This document shows positions 24,264-35,124 of a DNA stretch of 64,000 nucleotides, piece after piece. Source of the DNA: Ancistrus triradiatus (lineage: Eukaryota; Chordata; Actinopteri; Siluriformes; Loricariidae); contig JAJAGP010000204.1 of NCBI GenBank assembly GCA_025084515.1, forward strand, positions 434,001 through 498,000, in the 5' to 3' direction. The position numbers and the translations under genes are program-made. Numbering within the stretch: position 1 is the stretch's first letter; each line of letters starts with the position of its first letter. The notes below the pieces were generated by a model. It was given only the letters and a program-made list of their open reading frames with translations. It was not told the origin of the DNA and did no database searches.

Positions 24264-25069
24264 ACGCTCTCAGTGTTCTGGTACTGCTGTCGAGCGTTCC
24301 AGCTGATGAATGGCAGAGCTGCTAGCGCCTGACAGAGATGGATGTGACACACCCCCGTCTCGGCGAAGCAGGCAAGGGGGCGGGTCCCTACTGGCCCCAC
24401 TGAAGGTCATGTGGCATAGGCCCCTTTAGCCAGTTACAGCACAGACCGCGAGTTACAGCAGAAAAAGCTGGCGCATGGGGCGTTCTCGCAGAAATATCGA
24501 TCATTGTGCTTTTGTCCTTTCCTCGTTTCCTCCTTAGCATGGTGATTTTTTTCCCTCCTCACAGCATTCTTACACACAGACTGCCAGAAATGTGCAGATT
24601 TCCATTTGGGCCACCCCAAGAGAAAGTTCTAGCGGCTCATCTCTGCGTAGGCTAGGCTGCACACCCTCTTTTGAGAGCCACCACTGGCCTGTGTCAAAAA
24701 TGGGATGGTGCGAACTATGTCTAACAAGAGACCCAGGGAAGAATGCAACTAAGAGGCTTTGCAACAGTTGGCATGGAGGAGGCATCATTGTGCATTTGCA
24801 TTTCAGAGCCAGCTGGACTTGTGGTGTTTGTTTTGTGACTGCTCGGGGCATGCCAAACGTACTCTCAGTATAGATGATGCATCTTTCTCTTGGTATTTCC
24901 AGCACTGTTTTTTTTTTTTTAAAGAACATTTTGATGGACAGAATGAATTTTTAAATGTTTATTCAAAAGAGTTCAAAAGTGTGAGATCACAACTGAACAT
25001 GCTTGTGTGTTTTTTTTGTTTTTCACCGCAAAGCATATAGTGAGCATAAGAGTTGAATCTTTGAATGTA
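23617..25069. other. Unique intronic sequence
   Basis: No exon recognised. It contains a (GT)n run, listed separately, and a poly-T at about 24909. Confidence 0.4.
24214..24262. repeat. (GT)n microsatellite, 49 bp
   Basis: Uninterrupted GT dinucleotides. Confidence 0.97.
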
Positions 25070-25390
25070 ATCTTTTGCTACGTTTCTCTTCTGCTTTGAT
25101 GACAGCATGTCATCTGAAGTCTGATGATCCATGTCATCCAGCTTGGCTTCACAAAGAGCATTGTGTGGTTACCAAATGCTTGGCTTTGCCTGTGTTCAAG
25201 TGCCCCCATAAACGTTTAGGTCAAGTGACTGTTTAGGAAAGTCCATAACATTCAGCACTCCTTGATCGTCTTTGGTCTTCAGGTAGTTCTTACAAAGCTT
25301 TGAAGTGTTTTATGAGCCATTATCCTGCTCCTTCTAGATTCAATCCAGCATTTCCACTGGTGCTCTCAGACTTTTGGCCTCCATTGTACG
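25070..25390 (-). pseudogene. Possible Tc1-like transposase relic
   Basis: Several stretches (GGTCAAGTGACTGTTTAGG, GCACTCCTTGATCGTCTT, CATTATCCTGCTCC) resemble, in the right order, the antisense of a common fish Tc1-like transposase around its PDLNPIE and catalytic regions. No protein frame survives and no ends were found, so the call is tentative. Confidence 0.4.
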
Positions 25391-25983
25391 CACTTATGTT
25401 GCCAGTTTCAATCTCCTTAGCCCCTTACTCTGCGCTAAACAAACAGAACTAATAAATCAAAGTGAGAACAGATTTAGTCCGTGCCATAGCTTTGTCGGTG
25501 TTTGTGCAGGTAATGTAGAGTATCAATCTTAAGCGTTACAGAGTTTTCCCATGACAGAACTTGCTGGAGTTTCCCCTGAAGAGATATATTCTACATTAGT
25601 GCCTCTGTGTACACTTCAGGCTTCCATTCAGGGAGATAAACTGTTAACTCCTCCAACCCCACAGAAGGATGTAGCGCTCAATGACAGAGCATGCATTTGA
25701 AGGTGTCTTTCATTGATATGGAGTTAAAGGGCATCTTGTGGTGTCTCTATGGAACTTGAATGGATGTACAGTATGCATGGATGTCTTGCTTAACAATGAG
25801 CAACGCAATATTATCGATAAACTAAATGGAGCGAGGAGTGGTGGTACTGAATCAGTGTCTTCCAATATATTACAACTACAAGCTTATCTATTCAGCCGAA
25901 ATTTACACTGGTCAACACAAAACAGATATAATGACCCTTATTTGACCCTTGGGTTAACTGAATCTTTTTTCATATATATAGAG
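25391..25983. other. Unique intronic sequence
   Basis: No feature recognised. Confidence 0.4.
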
Positions 25984-26146
25984 ATCCAGAGCGACTTACA
26001 ATTGGTATAGTCTTACAATCCAAGCACTTGTGGGTTAAGGGCCTTGCTCAAGGACCCAACAGTGGCAGCTTGGCAGAGGTGGGATTTGAACCCTGGACCT
26101 TTTGGTCCATAGTCCAGTACCTTACCCACTAGGCTACCACAGTCCC
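25984..26146 (-). mobile_element. tRNA-headed SINE, copy 2, tail truncated
   Basis: Same SINE as at 2340-2536, but the last ~40 bp of the tail are missing. The element stops inside ATCCAGAGCGAC next to a short TATATA run. Confidence 0.85.
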
Positions 26147-26219
26147 TGTGGTATCACTTCATGCTTTCTGTGATACTTTTGTAAAGTATGCGCTGTTGGC
26201 TCTAGAACCCTCGTAGTAT

Positions 26220-26545
26220 AGGATTAAAACAGAAGTTTTACGCATTTCAGGAGTTCTTTACACACAGCAAACAGAGCGGTGAAGGTCAAGAGCGATAATC
26301 AAGCAAGGTCCAGGCGGGAGGCCAGACACAGGAAACCACACAGGCACAGGCAGCGTGCAGAATCAGCAGATGCACAAATACAGAGCTACAGGTCAAAATA
26401 CGAGATTCGAGAAGAGAAAGAGGACCCTCAGAAACCCAGTAAGAGAGTAGAAACAGGGAAGGAATCAGAACACAAACCGAGAATCAGGTGCGAGGAGTTA
26501 AAAGGCTGCCTAATTATTGCGCGGAGGCTACGAGCGAAGTGAGAC
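26220..26545. repeat. Probable decayed repeat, purine-rich
   Basis: A stretch rich in CAGG/ACAGG units (GCACAGGCAGCGTGCAGAA and similar), unlike the flanking AT-rich intron. It resembles the inside of fish LTR-type or unclassified repeats, and its 87-codon open frame looks compositional. No ends were identified. Confidence 0.4.
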
Positions 26546-27315
26546 ACTCATGTCTTCTTTAAACATTTTGCATCACAGTGTTTTAACATGTTTGGATGAT
26601 CAGCATTAAGGGCCGTGATTAATCGTGGCTTTAAAACTGAGGTTATGCTTTGAAGGTACGAGGTGAATTAGAAGAACGCGGCCTTCATTTGTCTCAGGAA
26701 ATGCGGGATGGAGGAATAATGTACAGCGAAGGCGCGTGTTATTAAGTCACACTTTTGGACACCTTCCGGCTCATGTGGCGCTCCCTGAGCTCTGCTTGTG
26801 CTGACTGTGAAAAACAGGGTTACGGGTAAAGCATTTGCACTGCTGCACATGGCTCAGGAAAATGCAAGGTCCCAGAAATACGATTTGCACCGCCAACTTG
26901 TCACTCTATTCAGGGCGGCGACATACTGAGTGGAACTGTGCCATGTGCTCTCGCTTCAGCATTCCGCCTGAGTTCCTTCCCCTGCTGCCATCACCGCTGT
27001 TTAGCGTCGCTTTGCCCAGTTGTGACAGGAAGAAATCCTCTTTTTAGAAAGTCCTTTCTAGGTCTAGACCATGCAAAACCAAATAGCATCTGTTATGTCA
27101 GTTTGGGACTTGTAATCCCTTCTATTGTGTGCAGGAGCGTGACCTGGAAAGGTTGTTTGTTTCGTTGGGAGGAGGATCTGAGCTGTGTGTTTGGGCATTT
27201 GCAGACTTGTGGGGTCTTTTTGTGGCACGTGGGTTTCCTTCTGGTTGCTGATGATCTTTCATTAAAAGTTATCCTGACACGGATGACCTTGGTGGCCTGT
27301 CCCCTGCTGCCTCTG

Positions 27316-27402
<87 letters not shown>

Positions 27403-28059
27403 AATTGAAAAGTCTTGATAGACACAGACTGATTTTAATTGTACATTTTCGGTAGTCGATACAAATGTTAAGACTGCCCTTCAGAAAAATGGGAAGGAGT
27501 GTTAATGTGCACTGAATAGCTAAATTGCTGCCTGTCTGCTCTGAAGCTCAATAAGTGGAAGAAGCGAAAATCCCTCAGGCTATGCCTAGGACTCAGTCAA
27601 GGGCTTATCCATCACCTAAAGCAGCAATTCACTTTCCCACTGAAACTGCACATACCTATTTGGCTTGTTCGGAACTGATTAGTCATTGACAGTGTGACTG
27701 ATGGAAAGGCCAAATTCGTCCATAAAAGGAAAATAAGTCTATTGTTTTATGTATTACCTTTATTACCTACATTCAAACAGTGGCAACTGGTGGTTTTTAA
27801 AACAGGTGGCACTTATGCTTACATCTGATCAATTTATTTTCCTGGCCAGACTTTTCTGCATGTGGAGCTGCGGTTAGTTGTGTTGCCTAGTAATAACGCA
27901 TCTTTAGCTACAGACAGCTGGCTGAGGTTCCACCCCTTTGAGAAGTCGTCCAATCATCTAAAAAAACTGTCCAGTAAATGGCGAGATGTTTTCTTCTCCC
28001 AGTGAAGCGCATGCATTTGTACACGGCTCAACATGATGCGTCAAACCCATTTCATTTAT
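26546..28059. other. Unique intronic sequence with TA microsatellite
   Basis: No exon found. At 26590-26640 ATTAATCGTGG and neighbouring GC-rich sequence look like a possible conserved element, untested. Confidence 0.4.
27319..27396. repeat. (TA)39 microsatellite
   Basis: 78 bp of uninterrupted alternating TA. Confidence 0.97.
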
Positions 28060-28254
28060 TTCATTTCATTTACAGCATTTAGCAGACACCCTTATCCAGA
28101 GCAACTTACAATTGATACGATCTTACAATCCAAGCAATTGTGGGTTAAGGGGCTTGCTCAAGGACCCAACAGTGGCAGCTTGCTGAGGTGGGATTTGAAC
28201 CTTGGACCTTCTGGTCCATAGTCCTGCACCTTAACCACTAAGCCACCACAGTCC
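28060..28254 (-). mobile_element. tRNA-headed SINE, copy 3
   Basis: Near full-length copy in reverse, tail end at 28060 and head near 28254. The A-box region reads TGGCTTAGTGG on the minus strand. Confidence 0.85.
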
Positions 28255-28359
28255 AATGAGCGACTCTTTCATCATATACTTTATGTAAAAAAAGTTCATG
28301 ACAAAGTTATAGCAGTCTTTATGCGATTGCTTTCTTATTTTAGCTAATTAATGTTAACT

Positions 28360-28833
28360 AGAGAGGTGCATTTCCTGAAGAAAATGCGAGTGTGATTGCC
28401 ACTCTGCAATGGCCGACCCTTAGTGTACCTCATGGGCCCAAAGGGCATCACGTCAAAGCAGGGTGCCCCTGGGACCAAGCCTGCCGAATTTCGTGGCAAT
28501 CGGTCGAAAACTGACTGAGTTATGGTCATTGGCCCACCCAGGGGCCCCAGTGCCCAGCTGGGGTCCACAGGGGCCCCATGGGCATCACATGTCACCTCAT
28601 ATTGCACCCGAGATCAAGCTTGCCGAATTTCGTGGCCGTAGGTCGAAAACTGACTGAGTTATGATTCATTAACTTTTGGCCCATTCATTTCCTATGGGAA
28701 AATTCGGACTTTGCGGGGCCCCCAGACCCAACGCAATGACGCTGGAACGGGGTCGATATCTCGAAAGCTGTGGCAGTTGAAAACCGGACAAAAATGTGGA
28801 TTAATAATAAGAAGAAGAAGAAGAAGAAGAAGG
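28360..28833. repeat. Unclassified repeat with ~138-bp internal duplication and AAG tail
   Basis: GCCGAATTTCGTGGC followed by GGTCGAAAACTGACTGAGTT occurs at 28482-28519 and again at 28621-28658, with GGGCATCAC before each. The block ends in TGGATTAATAATAAG and an (AAG)n run at about 28809-28831. A terminal simple repeat suggests a retroposed element. No coding capacity was seen. Confidence 0.6.
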
Positions 28834-29778
28834 AAGGAAGAAAAATAAGACTTTCGGATAACAATAGTGTAAGACTATACAATATCTATACAATATCTAT
28901 GTTGTCCACTAGATCTACTCTTATTATGGAACATGTGCACTACCCGTGTTTCCCATACACTGTTTTATTTGTGGCGACCTGCCACATTACCAACACTGAG
29001 CCCCACGTATTGACTTTCCATATTATTTACTATTTAAAATGGGTCAAATCTTATGTCACAGCATGTTCATTCGCTCAGCCCCTGTTTACCCTGTTCTCCC
29101 CAGAGTGAGATTGCTGTCTTTTTTGGTGAGAGCGCACAGTGTTTCCTGTTGTGTTTACAACACAAACAGGTATTTCAGAAGTGATCAGGGAACTGCGAGG
29201 CGTGCTAACAACTGTGAAGCAAGCATGAGAAGTGCAGTAATTTTAGTGCACTCCCATTTTAGAGTTACAAAGGTGCAGTTGCTTCTCCACTCATGTTGCA
29301 GTTTCCTTGATTCCGCTCCGTTTCATAGTTCTTTCTTGCATTCTCTCTCACTCTCAGTACTTGGCCATTAAAATATTTGCAGTGTGGCACCTTGTATACG
29401 ATATTATTTACACCCCCTCCCTTCCCACATCAGCTTTCTGCCATAAATAGAAACTGATTCTGTTGGAAGCACTGCACTACTTATTTAAATATATCTCTTC
29501 TTTTCTCTATTATTTTATCTTTGTGACTGCATACATCATGCACTTTATTAAATCACAAGCCTGCTATTCCAGGCCCGGCCACATTCATCTTGAATGATTC
29601 TTTGGCCAATGACAACATGAACACTAATTTCATTTACGTAGAAGTAAATTCAGTATGCATTACTGTGCATGCCATCGAAGCAAAGTGGGGTTTAGCTCTT
29701 ACATATCCTGGATCTGGCCGCATTCTGAGAAATGTAGAGAGGATCCGTTTGCCATAGCGTCAGTGTATGCTGTGAGGA

Positions 29779-29809
<31 letters not shown>

Positions 29810-32800
29810 GCTGTACTCTAGATTGATGTTCTGCTTCCTTTCAGTCTTGTGTTTTTGGCCAAGTGTTGCTGCTGTGCTAGCTAACTGTGATACATGGTTA
29901 CTCCTTGGCTGCTGTTCCCTTCAAAATTAATCTTTTTCGCTCAACAAGTTGTTTATTTATATTCAAACTTTCTCGCTACCATTTGTCAAGAAGGATTTTT
30001 CTTAAAGGGCCTGAGAAGTAAAAATGGCTGCCTGTTTTAACAAAAAGTTCAGTTCCAACAAACTTTCTTTGGTAATGCAGTCAGATGTGAGCACACAAAA
30101 GATGGCACACCAGTCCATCGCAGGGCCCTGACCTTCATATTGCAACGCCACCCTGCGGTTCGAACACAGGTCCTCAGGAACTGGTGTTTGCAGCAGTGAG
30201 CTCTTACCTCCAACCCCAGTAGCTGCTATAAATATTGTGCCAGTTATTGCTTTGAACGTGATGTTTACCAAGCCGTCTGCAGTGTGACACAGCTCTGGCC
30301 CCGTGCTTCACGGGTTTAATGTCGGGAAAACTCCTCACTTGTATCTGCAGTGTTTTAGCAGTTGCAGATACACTTCCTGTGTTTGTGTTTCCAAAGACAG
30401 TGGTATTTTATAATCAGGCTCTCTGTGACAGCATTGATAAATCACATACTGTGGGACCCCAGTGCATAATTGATCGTGTAGTCTGCACTACCCCATGATC
30501 ACATGAACACTAAGAGCCAGTGACTGAATCGTGTAGTGTGAGCCATATGGGTCTGAGTTTTTAAAAGACGTTTATCACGGCGTTTAGGCTTAAATGGTTT
30601 TTGGGACAGGAATAGAATTATAGAGTAGGCTTCAGCCACAATAACTGTCATGTGCCTGATTACTGGACTCTTCTAATTAGTGATCTTTGTTATGTCAGCC
30701 TCACTCAATGTCATCTGGTCCATAATATGAAGCGTAATTGCATGGGATCTTTGTAGACAAACAGAGACAGTAAAATAGCTCTGCCCGGCCATGCTAAAAT
30801 GTTTGGGGACATGCTGGAGATGCCAACAGTGAGCGAGGGCCTATTTTCCAACTTTAGTGCCCATCCTCACAGTCATTTCCCAAACTATTCACTATTAACT
30901 AGTGCACAGTATTACGTTACCATTGTAATAATACCGTGCAATTTCGAGTAAGTTACAATAATTACTGTGCACTGTGTAACAGCATCGCTGCACAAAAGCC
31001 ATTCTGTCAGGTTCCAGCCATTCCATCCAGTCCTCCTTTCCTTTTTCCGGCAACTACAAAAGCCATTTTGGCCCAAATGCATGGGAAACTAGAGCCCTGA
31101 CTTGGCACAAGCAGTGACCTTCATGGCCACATTGCTTCTTTTATTGACATGTCAGCACTTGACATGGGCCAAATAGCCCAATATCCAGGCCACCTTGGCA
31201 AACAGAAACAGTCAAGCCCTAGTGCTTCTGACAGCCAAAACACACCTTCATTAAAGCCTGTCACAGACCTCTGATCGACTCTAAGATGAATCTGCATCAC
31301 TGACAACAGAACAAAGACAAGCAGACAGAATTTTCTTACGGCAAACAGAATTCTCAGGTGATGCAAACTTAATCAGACTGCGAGAAGAAATCAGTCTAGA
31401 ACAAGCTTAGCATTAAGTATCCTCTTTTTCCAAGGTTAAATTTGAAACTAATATTTCTACTTGACCTCAAGTAGTAGTTTAATAATGTTTTTTCCTGATT
31501 GCAGTTTCTTTTAAGATCGGAATTTTAACTCTTTTTTTCAGAGTGAGAGAGGTCTTTATCAAACCACGTAAGACCATTCTGCAGTACTCTCTGTCCACCT
31601 GCCTTCAATAGGCTCTGATTTTCTTTATTTCGTCTTTTGCTGCTCTTGGGCTCTTCTTCACACTCAGCACTCCACATCTCCTTCTTAAACATTGATTTCG
31701 ATAGTGTGATGTCTTTTCTCTCACTGGTATGACTCATAAGCGGGCCTGATGGACAGCTCCTGTTGTGCCGGAGCTGGGTTTTCACAGTACACCCTTGGCT
31801 GCAGATGGGGGTGGGGGGGTCTATCCACCTCAACTGGCTGGATGCTGAACTTGTGACCTGAAGCCAAGCAGCAGGAGCTGCTGACGTGCCATGACTCACC
31901 AAATGCAAAGAGGGGATGTCTTTTAGGAGTTGCTCAGTTTTTGAGGATCAAGGGTAGTGGAAGTGGATTTTTTTTGTTTTGTTTAAAAAAAAAAGCTGGG
32001 GAAGAATGAACGAGTAAGAAGACTTGAGGAGCGTCGATCAGAATGGATCGGAGACTCCATTACCAACCTTGATCCTGAGTTTTGAGTGCTCAGACACACT
32101 GGATCCAATGAATTAGCTGATCGGCAGATCCATCTCGAGTCAGTGTGGGTAGCTTCAGAACCAGGGAATTACCTGCCCGGATGAAGGTTAGCTGGATCCT
32201 TATCACTAATTCAAACTCTTACTTCAAACTTGCTCTGGACTGCCTCTGCAAACTTTGCACATGTCAGTATAGTGAGGAATGAGAAATGACATTGCTTCTC
32301 AAAGCTGATAAAACTTGCGAAGGCAACAGATGTAGAGATGGTGTTTCATCAGCTCCCAGTCAGCACAGCAGCGATGTTTCTTGTGGATGCCATGGAAGCT
32401 GATCCACAGAAGTGACTCACACCTTTGGCTATTTTTCTAAATGAGAATATGCTTTAGAAATCCAGAGCTTTGAAAACAAGCGCTTTTCTTTTTACTCCCA
32501 AAGCCATTTTCACGAAAAACCAAAGAAACATACCTCTAATGGTTTTGTTTACACATTTAAAGTCCTATAAACCAATGCTTGACAGAATGTTAGAAGCATA
32601 ATAGATAGTGCAGGCCCCTAGCCCTATCACTAATAGGGTTAATAGTTGAAGTACTGGCGATGTACAACCTGAAAAGCATCCATATATCATGGAAGTTTCT
32701 CTGATTTGCTACCGCTAACAGCTACAGTGAGTCAGCTCCTTATAACGGACTGACAGCGTTGCATGAGTAACCAGAGAAGAAAAACAACTAGACAGACGCA

Positions 32801-32871
32801 AAACACATATATAGAAATATAGCTCATAAAGTACACTGAGTGCACAAAGTTTGTGAGCGTATTTACCATTG
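28834..32871. other. Unique intronic sequence
   Basis: No exon recognised. It contains a 27-bp (GT)n at 29779-29805. At about 30095-30205, CAGTCCATCGCAGGGC followed by GTTCGAACACAGGTCCTC looks like a decayed reverse copy of the second SINE family. The rest, including 31000-32800, shows nothing identifiable. Confidence 0.4.
29779..29805. repeat. (GT)n microsatellite
   Basis: 27 bp of GT repeats. Confidence 0.95.
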
Positions 32872-32873
32872 TA

Positions 32874-33766
32874 CAGGGTGGGCCATTTATATGGATACAC
32901 CTAAATAAAATGGGAATGGTTGGTGATATCAACTTCCAGTTTGTGGCACATTAGTATATGTGAGGGGGGAAATTTTTCAAGATGGGTGTTGACCATGGCG
33001 GCCATTTTGAAGTCGGCTATTTTGGATCCAACTTTACTATTTCCAATGGGAAGAGGGTCATGTAACACATCAAATGTATTGAGAATTTCACAAGAAAAAC
33101 AATGGTGTGCTTGGTTTTAACGGGACCTTATTCTTTCATGAGTTATTTACAAGTTTATGACCACTTATAAAATGTGTTCAAAGTGCTGCCCATTGTGTTG
33201 GATTGTCAATGCAACCCTCTTCTGATAGCTGATAGCAACACCGCAGAAAAAATGCTAGCACAGGCTTCCAGTATCCGTTGTTTCAGATGCTGCACATCTC
33301 GTATCTTCACAGCATAGACAATTGCCTTTAGATGACCCCCAAAGATAAAAGTCTAAGGGGGTCAGATCGGGAGAGCATTTCTTCTGCAGTGTTGCTATCA
33401 GTGTGTCAAGAGTGGGAGAAGAGGGTTGCATTGACAATCCAACACAATCGGCAGCACTTTGAACACATTTTATAAGTGGTCATAAACTTGTAAATAACTC
33501 ATGAAAGAATAAAGTTCCGTTAAAACCAAGCACACAGTTGTTTTTCTTGTGAAATTCTCAATACATTTGATGTGTTACATGACCCTCTTTCCATTGGAAA
33601 TAATAAAGTTGGATCCAAAATGGCCGACTTCAAAATGGCCGCCATGGTCAACACCCATCTTGAAAAATTTCCCCCCTCCCATATACTAATGTGCCACAAA
33701 CAGGAAGTTGATATCACCAACCATTCCCATTTTATTGAGGTGTATCCATATAAATGGCCCACCCTG
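32874..33766 (-). mobile_element. Mariner-like foldback element with 350-bp inverted repeats
   Basis: The left arm (32874-33223) and right arm (33417-33766) are near-identical inverted copies of 350 bp, beginning CAGGGTGGGCCATTTATATG. A further ~27 bp of inverted homology lies just inside (33230-33256 and 33378-33405). TA precedes the left end; the right end is followed by TT. The 193-bp centre keeps a minus-strand transposase scrap with SPDLTPLDFYLWG, the C-terminal catalytic motif of mariner-superfamily enzymes. Too little coding remains for self-mobility. A transcript through it could fold into a very long hairpin. Confidence 0.85.
33255..33437 (-). pseudogene. Mariner-like transposase C-terminal remnant
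   Basis: A short minus-strand frame in the centre of the foldback element contains SPDLTPLDFYLWG followed by lysine/cysteine-rich sequence. In mariner-superfamily transposases this motif holds the last catalytic acidic residue (the D of PLD). The remainder of the gene has been replaced by the inverted arms. Confidence 0.6.
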
Positions 33767-33779
33767 TTCTGTTAAACAA

Positions 33780-34570
33780 TCAGTAGCAACTTTACTCTTG
33801 CAAGATGCATTCTCATACTGAAACAAGAATCGATCATCACCAAACAAATTTTATAGCTATGGAATGAGAAGAGTGTCCAAAATTTCGATGTACAGCTGTG
33901 CATGGACTGTTGAGGGAATGATTTCCATCTCAGTTACCTGATATGTAACTCCATATCATAAATGAGAGGGGAGATGGGATCATTTTCTTCTAGCAGCCAT
34001 CTTTATATGTTTCATCAGAACAGTCTCAGACAAAAGTTGCAGATTTGTGGTTCATTGCTGAATATCTCTTTCATCCAGTCAGCCACACTCCATGATTGCT
34101 TCTCTTTAGCCCACTGTAACCTTGTTTTCTTCAGTTTAGGTGTTAGTTCTGGTCTTCATTTGGCTTTTCTCTATATAAATCCCATTTCATTCAGATGACA
34201 CCTTACAGTTCTGTCAAACATTTAATCCTGTCTCCCCCTGTCTGTTTTGTTGTGCATTTTCTGTTATCAAGCCATATTGCTTTGAGTTTTCTATCCTGAT
34301 GCTTCAATGATGTCCGTCTACCCATATTTTTTCCTTTTTATAACCTTCCCAATTTGTTTATACTGTACTTGCACTGGATTTTAGACACAACTAACAAGCT
34401 CCAACCAACATCTTTTGCCGTAGTCTGTGTTGGATTTCCATCGTGAAGGAGATTTATGATTCTTTCCATTGTTTAATTTGTCAACTCTCTTGTCGGTGTT
34501 GTGTTTTCTTTCAGTTAGCCAATTCCAACTACTTTGGAACGTTTGTAAGCACTCCATTTTAACTACAGGT
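33780..34570 (-). pseudogene. Tc1-like transposase relic
   Basis: Read from right to left, the minus strand shows MERIINLLHDGNPTQTTAKD (about 34410-34470, helix-turn-helix entry), then a GRRTSLKHQDRK linker (near 34300). RLQWAKEKQSWSVADWMKEI and FSNE follow (about 34055-34127), matching the LQWAKEH..W....W..V.FSDES block of Tc1 transposases with an N where the first catalytic D should be. Stops and frame changes separate the pieces. No terminal repeats were found. Confidence 0.65.
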
Positions 34571-34945
34571 TAATTTGCATTTTTAGACTTGTGCCAGCAT
34601 TTGTTTTAGAAATGCAAATTACAAGGTGATTCCGTAATTATTTTTCTCTACATTGAGTGATTCCATATTTTTTTCCCCCCTCTTGATCTGGAAAAAAATA
34701 TGCCACTAATTAAAATAATTGAATTTAATTTGTTTGAGGTATGCTTCACGAAGCGAGAATGTTCAGTTTTATAGAAAAGCTGTTTGGTGTCATATCTGTG
34801 ATTTGTTTTTGTGCTGTGAAGAAAAAAAAGCTGGGTGAACATCCTCTAAGTGTGGTGATCCCATTATTTTAAACAAGGGGGAGTACACTACAGTATCTCT
34901 AAAACTGTGGTGTATTTTGAAGGTTATATTATATAACAAATATAT
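34571..34945. other. Unique intronic sequence
   Basis: AT-rich sequence without recognised features. Confidence 0.4.
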
Positions 34946-35124
34946 ACATTTACATTTTTGTCATATGCCCTTATCCAGAGTGACTTACAATTCATACTCT
35001 CTTACAGTCCAAGAAATTGTAGGTTAAGGGTCTTGCTCAAAGACCCAACAGTGGCAGCTTGGAATTTGAAACTTGGATCTTCTGGTCCATAGCCCTGTGC
35101 CTTAACCGCTAGGCCACCACAGTC
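34946..35124 (-). mobile_element. tRNA-headed SINE, copy 4
   Basis: Reverse copy with a diverged tail (ATTTTTGTCATATGCCC where others have GCATTTAGCAGACGCCC) and a ~12-bp loss in the head beside the B box. Confidence 0.8.

Noticed and set aside
24083..24400. 105-codon frame with a histidine/threonine run
   Set aside because: Translation of the GT microsatellite.
31525..31908. 127-codon minus-strand frame
   Set aside because: No domain and ordinary intron composition around it.
33520..33775. Frames of 67-80 codons in the foldback arms
   Set aside because: Both lie within the inverted repeat and one mirrors the other; no protein similarity.
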